NCBI GenBank assembly: GCA_900757495.1
Contig: CAAENX010000005.1
Span: forward strand, 12,490-76,489
Reading direction: 5' to 3'
DNA length: 64,000 nucleotides
From: an uncultured Collinsella sp.
GTDB lineage: Bacteria; Actinomycetota; Coriobacteriia; Coriobacteriales; Coriobacteriaceae
This document shows, piece by piece, positions 7,679 to 16,453 of this stretch. Below the pieces are notes generated by a model. The model did no database searches. It saw nothing but the letters and a program-made list of their open reading frames with translations, and was not told the origin of the DNA. Within the stretch, counting starts at the first letter, position 1; each line of letters opens with the position of its first letter. The position numbers were made by a program, and so were the translations under genes.

Positions 7679-8383
7679 ATGGTTGAAGCAAATAGCGTTA
7701 TCCCCCTGTACAAACAGATTGTTCGTGCGCTCTCTGATTCGATCGCCAACGGCACGTACCGCCCGGGAGATAAGCTTCCGACCGAGGCGGAGCTTATCGA
7801 GCAATTTGGCGTGAGCCGAATAACGGTTCGCTCCGCAATTAAAGAAATGGAAGATGCTGGGCTTGTTGAGAGGGCCCGCGGCAAGGGCACGTTCGTTTCG
7901 TCGGACACGCAGATGTATGCCGCGGACGACCGTGAGAGCTTTACCCATTCGTGCCAGCTTGCGGGCAAACAGGCGTCTACCAGGGTTCTCGAAATGGGCT
8001 GGGACTTCCCAAGTCTGCGAGACGCGAAGTTCCTGGGCGTAGACGATACCCAAAAGGTATTGCGTAGCCGTCGTCTGCGCCTTGTGGATGGCAAGCCCAC
8101 GATGCTGGAAACCAATAGCTATTCCGCTGCGCTTTCTTTTTTGGAGCATGAGTCCCTCGATGATTCGCTGATGGCGGTACTCGATCGCCAGGGGATCAAG
8201 ATGGGTCCCAACACGCGTACGCTCGAGGTCTGCTATGCGAGCGAGCTCGAGGCGGCATACCTTAACGTGGAGCTGGACTCTTCGCTGCTTCTGTTTGTCG
8301 ATAGACGTTATGCCCCAAGTGGCGAGCCGCTTTTCATCTCCCGTCAGGTGTACTGCACCGAGCGACTGAAGTTCTATTTGTAA
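7679..8383 (+). CDS. GntR/HutC-family transcriptional regulator
   Basis: A 234-residue one-component regulator: N-terminal winged helix (PLYKQIVRALSDSIANGTYRPGDKLPTEAELIEQFGVSRITVRSAI) and a C-terminal UTRA effector domain that in this family binds sugar phosphates or related ligands. It precedes the mannose-family PTS and deglycase genes in the same orientation and is presumably their regulator, responding to the phosphorylated substrate. Start: AAAGG is 10 nt before this ATG and 1 nt before an earlier ATG at 7670, so 7679 is preferred. The stop is followed by an ATTGGTCG palindrome that could be an operator. Confidence 0.88.
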   Translation: MVEANSVIPLYKQIVRALSDSIANGTYRPGDKLPTEAELIEQFGVSRITVRSAIKEMEDAGLVERARGKGTFVSSDTQMYAADDRESFTHSCQLAGKQASTRVLEMGWDFPSLRDAKFLGVDDTQKVLRSRRLRLVDGKPTMLETNSYSAALSFLEHESLDDSLMAVLDRQGIKMGPNTRTLEVCYASELEAAYLNVELDSSLLLFVDRRYAPSGEPLFISRQVYCTERLKFYL

Positions 8384-8394
8384 ATTAGAGATAG

Positions 8395-8416
8395 ATTGGT
8401 CGATTTACCGACCAAT
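8395..8416. promoter_or_regulatory. Palindrome between gntR and the PTS EIIA gene
   Basis: ATTGGTCG-N6-CGACCAAT is a perfect 8-bp-arm palindrome just after the regulator stop and about 100 bp before the EIIA start. It could be a GntR operator or a weak terminator; a TTGCTA-N17-AATATA promoter-like pair follows. Confidence 0.45.
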
Positions 8417-8518
8417 TGTTACCGTTCGCGGATTTGGAAAATAGACACACCACGTAGGGTAGATTGCTAATATACTTTGTTATGACAATATAGTACGTCC
8501 TATTGGTATTGGAGAACT

Positions 8519-8938
8519 ATGAATAAGATATTGCTAGCGAGTCATGGTTATCTCGCCCAAGGCATGAAAAGCTCTCTGGAGATTCTGATGGGCACCAACG
8601 ACCGAATCGAGTGCCTGTGCGCCTATGTCGATGACGATTCAAGGGACGTCGCGGCGTTGATTGATGCATGGATGGAGACGAGGGACCCTGCCGACTCTTG
8701 GTTTGTCGTGACTGACATCTTTGGCGGCTCTGTAAACAACGAATTCATTCAGAGGCAGACCGACGGATCGTTTACGTTAATCGCTGGAATGAACTTGCCG
8801 CTGCTGGTGGAAATGGTTACACAGCTGGACTCCCTGGATGCGGACAAGGCCAAAGCCGCGGTCGAGGGATCGCGTTCGTTTATTCAGCTTTGCGAGGCGG
8901 CGGACATGCTTGCCGGCGCCGAGGAAGAAGAGTTCTAG
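8519..8938 (+). CDS. PTS mannose-family EIIA component
   Basis: A 139-residue EIIA-Man domain protein that passes phosphate from HPr to EIIB. The phosphorylatable His9 is in ILLASHGYLAQGM, and the downstream VVTDIFGGSVNNEF segment is the family's second conserved block. GGAG lies 5 nt before the ATG. It opens a cistron group EIIA-EIIB followed by a terminator-like hairpin, then deglycase, IIC and IID, so all four PTS proteins are supplied by separate genes. Divergent residues after 120 form an acidic tail. Confidence 0.92.
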   Translation: MNKILLASHGYLAQGMKSSLEILMGTNDRIECLCAYVDDDSRDVAALIDAWMETRDPADSWFVVTDIFGGSVNNEFIQRQTDGSFTLIAGMNLPLLVEMVTQLDSLDADKAKAAVEGSRSFIQLCEAADMLAGAEEEEF

Positions 8939-9009
8939 TTAGTTCTGGTTCGAGCCCTAGCTAGGGGCCACACCTGTCATTCCCTTTATCACGTGCGGAG
9001 ATGATAACG

Positions 9010-9483
9010 ATGATTAAGCTTACGAGAGTTGATTACCGACTGATTCACGGCCAAGTTGCCATGTCCTGGACTCACGCTTTGGATGTAGATTGCATCTTGC
9101 TTGCCAGCGATGCTGTGGCAAAAGACGACATGAGGAAGGCGGCCTTGAGGCTCGCCCGCCCCAACGGCGTTAAACTCGTCATCAAGGATGTTGACGCTGC
9201 TATCGAGGCGCTCAACAGTGGCGTTACCGACAAGTATTCGCTGTTTATCATCACTGAGACGATTGAAGATGTCTATCGTCTCGCTAAGGGTTGCAAAGAC
9301 ATCAAAGAGATCAATCTGGGCGGAACCCGAAAGACCCCTGAGACCACGCTTCATCCGACCCCTGCGATCTTTGCGACCGAGAAAGATGCCGAGCATATCC
9401 AAGAGCTCCTGGGCGATGGCGTGGCCATCGAAATCCGTCAGGTTCCCAATTACGCTAAGGTGTTTGCCAAGGACGTTTTCTAG
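9010..9483 (+). CDS. PTS mannose/fructose/sorbose-family EIIB component
   Basis: A 157-residue EIIB-Man protein; the phospho-accepting His is in DYRLIHGQVAMSW near residue 13, matching the family motif RLIHGQV. It receives phosphate from EIIA and gives it to the incoming sugar at the IIC/IID channel. GGAG is 9 nt before this ATG; an ATG at 9001 abuts the ribosome binding site and is less likely. It is 71 nt after EIIA and is followed by an intrinsic-terminator-like hairpin, so full-length transcripts may require readthrough. Confidence 0.92.
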   Translation: MIKLTRVDYRLIHGQVAMSWTHALDVDCILLASDAVAKDDMRKAALRLARPNGVKLVIKDVDAAIEALNSGVTDKYSLFIITETIEDVYRLAKGCKDIKEINLGGTRKTPETTLHPTPAIFATEKDAEHIQELLGDGVAIEIRQVPNYAKVFAKDVF

Positions 9484-9535
9484 CCGGAAACACGTTGATG
9501 CTCGGCATTTATTGAACCAATGCTCTATGCCTATG

Positions 9536-9566
9536 CCCGTCGATCATTTGATCGGCGGGCTTTTTA
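9536..9566 (+). terminator. Internal Rho-independent terminator in the PTS cluster
   Basis: An 11-bp stem CCCGTCGATCA / TGATCGGCGGG (one G-U) with a 2-nt loop is followed by CTTTTTATT. It separates EIIA-EIIB from the deglycase-IIC-IID genes. Confidence 0.85.
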
Positions 9567-9597
9567 TTAAAAAAATCAAAATAATCTGAAATAGTTC

Positions 9598-9626
9598 TTG
9601 CATAGTTAGTTATATAAAGTATTATA
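9598..9626 (+). promoter_or_regulatory. Promoter for the deglycase-IIC-IID segment
   Basis: TTGCAT (9598-9603) and ATTATA (9621-9626) are 17 nt apart, directly after the internal terminator. The 5' leader then holds GGATGAA-N7-TTCATCC, a small palindrome that could bind the GntR regulator. Confidence 0.65.
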
Positions 9627-9675
9627 ACGTCATGGGATGAATGAAGGGTTCATCCAAGTGAGTTAGGAGTAAGGG

Positions 9676-10710
9676 ATGTTCAATTTCGATGAGCCTCGTT
9701 ACGAGAAGGTTGTGAGCGATGCCCTCGCTCTCCGTCCCCAGATTGAGGCTGCCGTGGACAAGGTCTGCGAGCAGGGTTATTCCAACATCTTCTTCATCGG
9801 CTGCGGCGGCACCTGGGCCCACACGCTCCCGATGAAGTACTGGGTCGAGACCACCACGGCCGACGTCGACGTCCACTGCGAGATCGCCGCCGAGTTCCTC
9901 GCATGCCCGCCCAAGACCTTCAACAAGGACTCGGTCTGCGTCTTCTCCACCCGTACCGGCACCACCCCCGAGATCATTGAGGCTGCCAAGTTCTGCCAGG
10001 AGCAGGGCGCCCGCACGCTGATGTATGTCTCCAACGACAACACCCCGGCCACCGAGTACGCCGATTACAAGTTCTTCAGCTTCGCCGAGGACGACGTTCT
10101 GTGCGAGGCCATCTACACCTACCAGATCACGCTGGTCGCCCGCTTCCTCAAGAACGCCGGCGCCTTCCCCAAGTACGACACCTTCATGGAGGAGTTCGGC
10201 AACATCGCCCCGTACCTCATCAAGGCCAAGGACGCCCAGGACGAGCGCTGCGCCGCCATGGCCGAGGACTTCAAGGACACCGACTACCACATGGTGATCG
10301 GCTCCGGCATGCTCTGGGGCGAGGCCTACGACTACGCCATGTGCATCCTCGAGGAGATGCAGTGGATCAAGACCAAGTCCATCCACGCCGCCGAGTTCTT
10401 CCACGGCACCATCGAGCTGTGCGAGGAGGGCACGAGCCTCATCATGCTCTACGGCGAGGACGACACCCGTAAGCTCATGGACCGCGTGGACAACTTCACC
10501 CACATGCTCGCCGACGAGAAGGGCGTCAACGTCCGCGTGAACAAGTTCGACACCGCCGAGGTCGAGCTGCCGTTCAGCGACCCCGAGTTCCGCAAGATCG
10601 TCTCCCCGATGGTCACCTACACCATCACCGAGCGCCTGAGCTGCCATCTCGAGCACGTCCGTAACCACCCGCTCACCACGCGTCGTTACTATCACCAGAT
10701 GAACTACTAA
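9676..10710 (+). CDS. SIS-domain deglycase, FrlB/GfrE-like (fructoselysine- or glucoselysine-6-phosphate)
   Basis: A 344-residue double-SIS protein of the glutamine-fructose-6-phosphate aminotransferase isomerase family but without the glutaminase domain. The first phosphosugar site is IGCGGTWAH and FSTRTGTTPE (residues about 40-110); the second SIS half contains IGSGMLWGEA and EFFHGTIEL. Such proteins split 6-phosphorylated Amadori compounds into glucose-6-phosphate and the amine. The flanking mannose-family PTS would deliver the phosphorylated substrate, so no separate kinase is needed. AGGAGTAAGGG precedes the ATG. Exact substrate is inferred. Confidence 0.82.
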   Translation: MFNFDEPRYEKVVSDALALRPQIEAAVDKVCEQGYSNIFFIGCGGTWAHTLPMKYWVETTTADVDVHCEIAAEFLACPPKTFNKDSVCVFSTRTGTTPEIIEAAKFCQEQGARTLMYVSNDNTPATEYADYKFFSFAEDDVLCEAIYTYQITLVARFLKNAGAFPKYDTFMEEFGNIAPYLIKAKDAQDERCAAMAEDFKDTDYHMVIGSGMLWGEAYDYAMCILEEMQWIKTKSIHAAEFFHGTIELCEEGTSLIMLYGEDDTRKLMDRVDNFTHMLADEKGVNVRVNKFDTAEVELPFSDPEFRKIVSPMVTYTITERLSCHLEHVRNHPLTTRRYYHQMNY

Positions 10711-10731
10711 TCCTCTCAAATTGCTGCGGTT

Positions 10732-10770
10732 GTCTGCAGGCGAGCTGCGCAGAATGCCTCGCCTGCAGAC
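10732..10770 (+). other. Perfect 13-bp intercistronic hairpin
   Basis: GTCTGCAGGCGAG (10732-10744) and its exact complement (10758-10770) flank a 13-nt loop between the deglycase and IIC genes. No T run follows, so it is more likely an mRNA-processing or stability element setting different protein levels than a terminator. Confidence 0.7.
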
Positions 10771-10791
10771 CTGTTTCTGGGGTTGATCGAA

Positions 10792-11565
10792 ATGGTTGTC
10801 CAGTATCTTCTAGTTGCACTGGTCGCATTTATTGCGTCCATGGACGAGCAATTATTTGGCATTACGATGCTTGGTCGTCCGCTGTTTACGAGCCTGTTTG
10901 TCGGCTTGATCCTTGGCGATGTCCAGCAGGGCGTTATCGTCGGCGCTGCTTTGGAGTCCATGTTCATGGGCGCCATCATGGTCGGCGCGGCGGTTCCTCC
11001 CGAGGTCTATGCCTCCGGCGTGCTTGGCTGCGCGTTTGCCGTCATTACGGGTACGGGCACGGCAACTGCCGTCGCGCTCGCCCTTCCCGTCTCCGTCTTC
11101 CTTCAGGTGTGGCGCAACTTCTGCTACGCCGTTCCGGGCGCCTTTGCCTGCAAGAAGATTGAGACCGCTCTGGCAAATCGCGATCTTGCCAAGGCGAATC
11201 TGTACCATCTGACCATCGTGCCGCTGTCGATTGGCATTCCGTCTGCACTGCTGGTGTTTGGCTCGTTGTTCTTTGGTGCCGACCTCATCAACAATGCGCT
11301 CAATGCGATTCCGCAGTTTGTGATGGACGGCCTCAACGTTGCATCCGGCGTCATGGTCTGCATCGGCTTCGCACTTCTTATCAGGACCATGGGCGATAAC
11401 AAGCTTCTTCCCTGGCTGTTCCTGGGATTCATTATGGTCATCTACCTCAAGATGGACGTTATCGGCGTCGCCGCAGCTGCCATTTGCGTCGCGCTGCTCC
11501 TGGCCTTCCGCGAGGGCTCGTCCGGTCCGCAGGCGGCTGCTGCAGATGAAGAGGAGGACTTCTAA
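10792..11565 (+). CDS. PTS mannose-family IIC membrane component
   Basis: A 257-residue integral membrane protein with about six or seven hydrophobic segments, including the family's LGDVQQGVIVGAALE motif near residue 45. IIC forms the sugar-translocating channel with IID. The ATG at 10792 has GGGG 9 nt upstream; a TTG at 10783 would abut it. The stop overlaps the IID start as TAATG. The C-terminus ends in an acidic cytoplasmic tail (AAADEEEDF). Confidence 0.92.
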   Translation: MVVQYLLVALVAFIASMDEQLFGITMLGRPLFTSLFVGLILGDVQQGVIVGAALESMFMGAIMVGAAVPPEVYASGVLGCAFAVITGTGTATAVALALPVSVFLQVWRNFCYAVPGAFACKKIETALANRDLAKANLYHLTIVPLSIGIPSALLVFGSLFFGADLINNALNAIPQFVMDGLNVASGVMVCIGFALLIRTMGDNKLLPWLFLGFIMVIYLKMDVIGVAAAAICVALLLAFREGSSGPQAAAADEEEDF

Positions 11566-12413
11566 TGGCTACCCAGAACACCGACCTCAAAGAGGCCAAG
11601 AAGGACGCGATTATGACTCCCGATATGTATCGGAGCATGTTCCTTCGCCAGTTTACGAGCCAGTGCTCGCAGTCGTACGACAAGATGATGGCAATGGGCT
11701 TCATGTACACCATTCAGAAGCCCCTGCGAAAGATCTACCCCAACGACGACGATTACTATGCGGCGCTCGATCGCCATACCGAGTTCTTTAACATCACGCC
11801 TCATGTGCTTCCGTTTGTAGCCGGCCTTACGGTTTCGATGGAAGAGCAGGCGGCTGCCGATAAGAACTTCGACACGTCCTCGATTAACGCCATGAAGGTC
11901 GGCCTCATGGGACCGCTTTCCGGCATCGGCGATTCGTTCTACTGGGGTACGTTCCGCGTGGTTGCCGCCGGCATTGGTATTGGCATCGCTTCGACGGGCA
12001 ACCCGCTCGGCCCCATCGTGTACGCGCTCATCTACTCCGTGATTAACTTTGCAACGCGTATTGTCGCCGCCCATCTGGGTTACGACTTGGGAACCAAGTT
12101 TTTGCAGCAGTCCGAAGAGAGCAACCTTATGTCTCGCATGACGCATGCTGCCGGTGTTCTCGGAATGACCGTTATCGGCGCCATGATTGCGGCACAGGTC
12201 TCGCTGTCCACGGCTTTGACCTTTGACGTGGGTGGTTCGGAGATTGTCCTGCAGGATCTGTTCGATTCGATCTTCCCCGGTCTGCTGCCCTTGCTGGCAA
12301 CGTTCGCTTGCGTTGCCCTCTATAAAAAGGGCGTCAAGACCATTTGGATCATCTTGGGCATCTTCGCAATCTGCATCATCGGAACGGGCTTGGGAGTGTT
12401 CGCGGCGGCGTAA
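11565..12413 (+). CDS. PTS mannose-family IID membrane component
   Basis: A 282-residue IID protein: amphipathic N-terminus (MTPDMYRSMFLRQFTSQCSQ), the conserved core GLMGPLSGIGDSFYWGT (about residues 110-126) and three or four C-terminal membrane helices. With IIC it makes the translocation unit fed by EIIA and EIIB. It overlaps the IIC stop by one base, implying coupled translation, and is followed by a strong terminator, closing the operon. Confidence 0.93.
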   Translation: MATQNTDLKEAKKDAIMTPDMYRSMFLRQFTSQCSQSYDKMMAMGFMYTIQKPLRKIYPNDDDYYAALDRHTEFFNITPHVLPFVAGLTVSMEEQAAADKNFDTSSINAMKVGLMGPLSGIGDSFYWGTFRVVAAGIGIGIASTGNPLGPIVYALIYSVINFATRIVAAHLGYDLGTKFLQQSEESNLMSRMTHAAGVLGMTVIGAMIAAQVSLSTALTFDVGGSEIVLQDLFDSIFPGLLPLLATFACVALYKKGVKTIWIILGIFAICIIGTGLGVFAAA

Positions 12414-12457
12414 TGTTGACTGCTATGCTCGCGCGTTGGATAACTAACTGACCGTTT

Positions 12458-12494
12458 GAAAACGGGGCTCGGCGTAAGGCCGGCCCCGTTTTTT
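12458..12494 (+). terminator. Rho-independent terminator of the PTS operon
   Basis: AAAACGGGGC and GGCCCCGTTTT form the outer stem, with CGGC/GCCG inside, followed by a T run, 45 nt after the IID stop. Confidence 0.9.
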
Positions 12495-12545
12495 GTTTGA
12501 GGGATTTCCCGACCGTCCAAAATCCACGCTCATCCGCCGCCCGCA

Positions 12546-12786
12546 CATCTCTCATATCTCATTCGTCTCTAATACGAGAGATAACAGAAAGATGAGAGAT
12601 AAATATGAGAGATAACTGAGCAGCAAAGAGACAAGTAATCATGGTACTATCTCAATACCGATTGTTCTACCAGCAAAAACATGTTTATATGAAACAGATG
12701 GCAGACATCTTATCTTTTATCTCTCACTCATCTCTAATATGAGAGATAACAGAAAGATGAGAGATAATTACGAGAGATAACTGAGA
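12546..12786. repeat. Duplicated cluster of GAGAGATAA boxes (operator array)
   Basis: Six GAGAGATAA boxes occur at 12576, 12594, 12607 and at 12741, 12759, 12772. Both triplets use the same 18- and 13-bp spacing and are direct repeats 165 bp apart, each preceded by an inverted TCTCTAAT half. The array fills the gap before the AlbA-type regulator gene; no gene lies in 12495-12842. Confidence 0.85.
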
Positions 12787-12842
12787 GACGAAGGAAATCT
12801 ATTCGCGGCATTCTTCGCAGAACCGAGCGAAAGGACGTGCAG

Positions 12843-14309
12843 GTGAACGAAAACGAACTGACCGGTTTGCTCGAGTCTTTAAGGCGCATGGGCTCGGACG
12901 ATCTTAACGTCGAGGTCAAGGAGAGTGCCACGACGCTTTCCCGCGACGTATGGGAAACGGTCAGCGCTTTCGCAAACACCGCCGGCGGCATCATCGTGCT
13001 CGGAGTGAGCGAGCGCGCGGGTTTTGTCCCAGTTGCAAACTTTGAGACCGAGAAAGTGCTCAACCAATTCGTGGCGGGCATGGGCGATGCCGGCGGTCGC
13101 GGAAAGCTGGCCAATCCGCCCAAATACACCATTGAGCGCGTGGAGCTCCAGGGCACCGTGGTTCTGGTCATCACGATTGAGGAGCTCGACCCGTCGAGCA
13201 AGCCTTGCTATGTCATAGAGCGGGGCGCCCAGGGCGGCAGCTACAAGCGCGTCGATGACAAAGACGTGCCGCTTTCGTCGACCGAGGTTTTGGCGCTGTC
13301 GTCATACGAACGGACGAGTCCTAGCGATCGCGATACGGTGCCCGGCACGAGTGTGGGCGATCTCGACGAGTCGCTGGTCGATCGCACGATAGAGCGTGCC
13401 TATTCGTTGACGCCTCGAGCGATGCGCGGTGCGACGGGCAAGAAGACAAAGATGGAGCGCCTGAATCTCCTCGACTTCCAGGGCAATGTTACCAAGGCCG
13501 GCCTCCTTGCCGCGGGCGTTTACCCTCAGCAGTTCTATCCCAAGCTCTTCATTGATGTGGCTGTCCATGCGGGAACTCAAAAGGGCGCTGCGGGACCGCT
13601 AAGATTTATGGACCGCACAGTCTGCGAGGGCACCCTGGGCGAGATGATTTCGGGTGCTGTCGCGGCTGTCGCCAAAAATCTGCGCCGCACCTCGACCGTC
13701 CAAGGCATCTCGCGTATCGACTCGCTGGAGATTCCCGAGGAGGTCCTGCGCGAGGCAGTCGCCAACGCGGTTATCCACAGGGAATACGGGGATCGGTTCT
13801 GTGGGCAATCGATCGCCGTCGACGTTTTTGACGACCGCATCGAGGTGACGAATCCCGGCGGCCTTTATGGAGGGAAGACTCGCGAGAACTTGTTTGACGG
13901 CAGCTCCCGATGCCGTAATGCAACGCTCGTGAAACTCATGTCGATTGTTCCACTGCCGGATGGCGCAGGCTCGCCGGCTGAGGGAAATGGCTCGGGCATC
14001 CCGATGATGATCGATGCCATGCGCGCGCATGGTCTGGTAGGGCCCCTGTTCTGCCCGGGGTTCGATCGGTTCAAGGTCGTACTTTACCGTTCAAAGGTTG
14101 AGCCGGTCGATCATGGCGGGGACTTGATTATGACGGCACTCAAGCGCTACGGCGAATTGGGGACGCGCGAACTGGCGGAGCGCACGGGACTCACGGTTTC
14201 CCAGGTTAGGGCACGCGTCAATGCACTCATTGCGCAGGGTGAGCTTGAGCCGACGGCGCCGTCGACAAGCCGCAACCGCAAATATCGACTGTCAGAGCGC
14301 GTGGAATAA
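12843..14309 (+). CDS. AlbA/Schlafen-type ATP-binding transcriptional regulator
   Basis: A 488-residue protein with an N-terminal AlbA_2 DNA-binding domain (EVKESATTLSRDVWETVSAFANTAGG is the landmark segment), a middle/late GHKL-like ATPase region (REAVANAVIHREYG, DRIEVTNPGGL, GSGIPMM) and a C-terminal winged helix (LGTRELAERTGLTVSQVRARVNALIAQGEL). This architecture is known as COG2865-type regulators. GTG at 12843 is taken as start because AAAGGA lies 7 nt upstream; GTG at 12837 is only 1 nt away. The GAGAGATAA array directly upstream is a plausible autoregulatory site. Neighbouring restriction genes suggest an accessory, possibly defence-related, region. Confidence 0.85.
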   Translation: MNENELTGLLESLRRMGSDDLNVEVKESATTLSRDVWETVSAFANTAGGIIVLGVSERAGFVPVANFETEKVLNQFVAGMGDAGGRGKLANPPKYTIERVELQGTVVLVITIEELDPSSKPCYVIERGAQGGSYKRVDDKDVPLSSTEVLALSSYERTSPSDRDTVPGTSVGDLDESLVDRTIERAYSLTPRAMRGATGKKTKMERLNLLDFQGNVTKAGLLAAGVYPQQFYPKLFIDVAVHAGTQKGAAGPLRFMDRTVCEGTLGEMISGAVAAVAKNLRRTSTVQGISRIDSLEIPEEVLREAVANAVIHREYGDRFCGQSIAVDVFDDRIEVTNPGGLYGGKTRENLFDGSSRCRNATLVKLMSIVPLPDGAGSPAEGNGSGIPMMIDAMRAHGLVGPLFCPGFDRFKVVLYRSKVEPVDHGGDLIMTALKRYGELGTRELAERTGLTVSQVRARVNALIAQGELEPTAPSTSRNRKYRLSERVE

Positions 14310-14409
14310 ATGCGTTAGTGGACGAGGCGACCCATTAATCGACTCTCGATTGGCGCCCACTAAGGTAAAGCAGTTGTTGCCCAGTCGACGGTGATGCTAA
14401 AGACTCGGC

Positions 14410-14901
14410 TTACGCCGGCATGGCCCCGAACCCGTCCATCAAGAACAGCCTAAGAACCAGCTTGATGACATATCCCGGTTTGACTTCAGCCGTGCCAAAG
14501 ACGCTGCGTTCGGCGAGCTCGCTGCAGTATGCGTAGATATCGCGGATAAGGTCCGCGCCCGAAAGCGTAAACATGTAGCCTGCGTCCGAAAGCGCATTGG
14601 GCGCGGCGGGCAACTTGGCCATGTGGCAGAACGTTTGCAGGTCGGGCGCCATAACATTCTGGTAGTCGAGGTGGCCGCTGGTATCCTGTGCGGCAAGCTC
14701 CAATTGGCGCACAAAATCCAGCGCCGCCGCTAACACAAAGCTCGGCGTAGGCGCATTGACGTCCTGAGTGGTCGCCACAAGCCTGCCTGCCGCCTGCGTG
14801 ACAAGCCAAGCGACCTCGCGCTGGCAACGCACGGCCTTGCGCGTAACTGGCTTGATGGACGAAGAAGAAACGCTCCCCTTAGGCGGATTTGAAGCAGCCA
14901 T
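14410..14901 (-). CDS. Conserved-looking hypothetical protein
   Basis: A 163-residue soluble protein with no domain I recognise. It starts with a low-complexity Ser/Lys-rich N-terminus, then a mostly helical body (CQREVAWLVTQAAGRLVATTQ, FVRQLELAAQ, LIRDIYAYCSELAERSVFG). GGGAGGG is 4 nt before the ATG, and codon usage fits a real gene. It lies downstream of the methyltransferase on the same strand but with a gap of 124 bp, so co-transcription is uncertain. Confidence 0.65.
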   Translation of the reverse strand: MAASNPPKGSVSSSSIKPVTRKAVRCQREVAWLVTQAAGRLVATTQDVNAPTPSFVLAAALDFVRQLELAAQDTSGHLDYQNVMAPDLQTFCHMAKLPAAPNALSDAGYMFTLSGADLIRDIYAYCSELAERSVFGTAEVKPGYVIKLVLRLFLMDGFGAMPA

Positions 14902-15025
14902 AAGACCCTCCCATGAACAATTCGGCCCAACAAGCCGGATGAAACACGTGCTACATCAGTATACAGGGGAGTGGGATGGAAAAACGGAGTCGACAGCGTG
15001 AGCTGCCGGCTCCGGATTGCTTGCC

Positions 15026-16288
15026 TTAGAGGCCGTACACTTCGACCATAGCTTCGCCAATGCGATGGGGCACGCCGGTGACGAGTGCGTTGCCCATGCA
15101 GAAGGCTCGATGGCCGTCAGTCATGCCCGTATCGGTCCAGCCTTTCGGGAATCCCTGAAGCTGATCGAGCTCGTCGGGAACAAGGCGGCGGAAACGGCCA
15201 TCGGGACATTCGATGACGTGCTTGAAGCGGCTCGCTCCCGTGCCGCCTTCTCCTGTGAGGATGGTGCGGCTCGGCTTGTCGGTGGCATCCGGGAAGCTCA
15301 TGGCTCCCTCGGAATACGTGTACGTAAATCCTGTTTTTTTGTTAGTGCGCTCTTCGCGCTTGCTGCCCTTAAGGTAGCGCCAATCGGGAAGCTTTTCGTC
15401 GGAGATGTAGAACTGCTCCGGGACATCAGCCTCGTCGACAAGCACGTCGCCAAGCACGTGGCGCTCACCGTGATAGTTCTCGGCAAAGTCGCAGGTCAGA
15501 ATATGACAGCCCTGCATGACGCCAGCATTCTTGAATTGAGAGGTCTTTTGGCCGACGCCAAAACGAGTTGAGTTCTCGTAGGGGTCGGGCAAAACGTCGA
15601 GCTCGGACATCTCGTCGGGATAGATGGCGGGGAAGGCGTTAGCCATGACGCCGTTGTGCATGCGATCAACGAGATCAACCTTGCCAGCGTTCTTCTCGCA
15701 GAAGATGTAAACGCGCTTGCGACGCTGAGGAAAACCGTATTCTGCAGAGTTAACGATGCGCCATTCGACGGTGTAGTCGAGGTCGGCAAGGCAGCTCAAG
15801 ATGATGGCGAAATCGCGACCGCGCTGTGACGCGGGCGACTTGAGCAGACGGTCAACGTTCTCAAAGAGACCGAAGCGCGGCTTCTTCATCTCGAGAAAGT
15901 GATAGATGTCCCACCACAGGACACCCTTCTTGCCCTCAATACCATGTGCCTGATTAAGCGGACGTGCGACAGAGTAATCCTGGCAAGGGAAGCCGCCAAC
16001 GACCATCTGAACATCAGGGATTTCAATCTCGCCGGCTTCAGCCTGTTCAAGCACCTTATTGATGTCTTCGTTAACAACAGAGTCCTCGCCAAAGCGATCC
16101 ATATAGCAACGGGCTGCGAACTGACGCGCCTTGGTTCCGGGCGGTTCCCACTGATTTGCCCAAATGGTGCGGAAGGGGCCGGCTGGTTTCATATAGAAAT
16201 TGGGATAACGAGGGTCGGCATAGCCTTCGAGGCCCAGACGAAATCCGCCGACGCCAGCAAAAAGCTCGGCAATTTTGACCTCTGACAT
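15026..16288 (-). CDS. DNA (cytosine-5) methyltransferase, partner of a Sau3AI-like enzyme
   Basis: A 420-residue C5 methyltransferase transferring a methyl group from SAM to cytosine. Motif I is FAGVGGFRLG (near residue 10), motif IV with the catalytic Cys is GGFPCQDYS, motif VI FENVDRLL, motif VIII QRRKRVYIF and motif X GNALVTGVPHRI. The variable target-recognition region lies between VIII and X. The start at 16288 was chosen because motif I normally lies near the N-terminus; the ribosome binding site is weak (TGGA). It is divergent from the restriction gene, sharing a 165-bp promoter region. Predicted target GATC is inferred from the partner. Confidence 0.92.
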   Translation of the reverse strand: MSEVKIAELFAGVGGFRLGLEGYADPRYPNFYMKPAGPFRTIWANQWEPPGTKARQFAARCYMDRFGEDSVVNEDINKVLEQAEAGEIEIPDVQMVVGGFPCQDYSVARPLNQAHGIEGKKGVLWWDIYHFLEMKKPRFGLFENVDRLLKSPASQRGRDFAIILSCLADLDYTVEWRIVNSAEYGFPQRRKRVYIFCEKNAGKVDLVDRMHNGVMANAFPAIYPDEMSELDVLPDPYENSTRFGVGQKTSQFKNAGVMQGCHILTCDFAENYHGERHVLGDVLVDEADVPEQFYISDEKLPDWRYLKGSKREERTNKKTGFTYTYSEGAMSFPDATDKPSRTILTGEGGTGASRFKHVIECPDGRFRRLVPDELDQLQGFPKGWTDTGMTDGHRAFCMGNALVTGVPHRIGEAMVEVYGL

Positions 16289-16453
16289 GTTATTCCAATC
16301 GATATAACGAACGTTTATAAACTCAACAACGATAACCGATCTGGGAAAAAAGATCAACCCTTGATTTTATCACTCTGAGAATGCTCATCATTGGTGTACA
16401 AGCTTATGTAATGGACTACCATGGGAAACTGATTGCGAGTTTCGGAGGTACCC

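Noticed and set aside
12546..12786. CRISPR array
   Set aside because: The repeats are 9-bp boxes with 13-18 bp periods in two triplets, without unique 30-40 bp spacers or cas genes; an operator array fits better.
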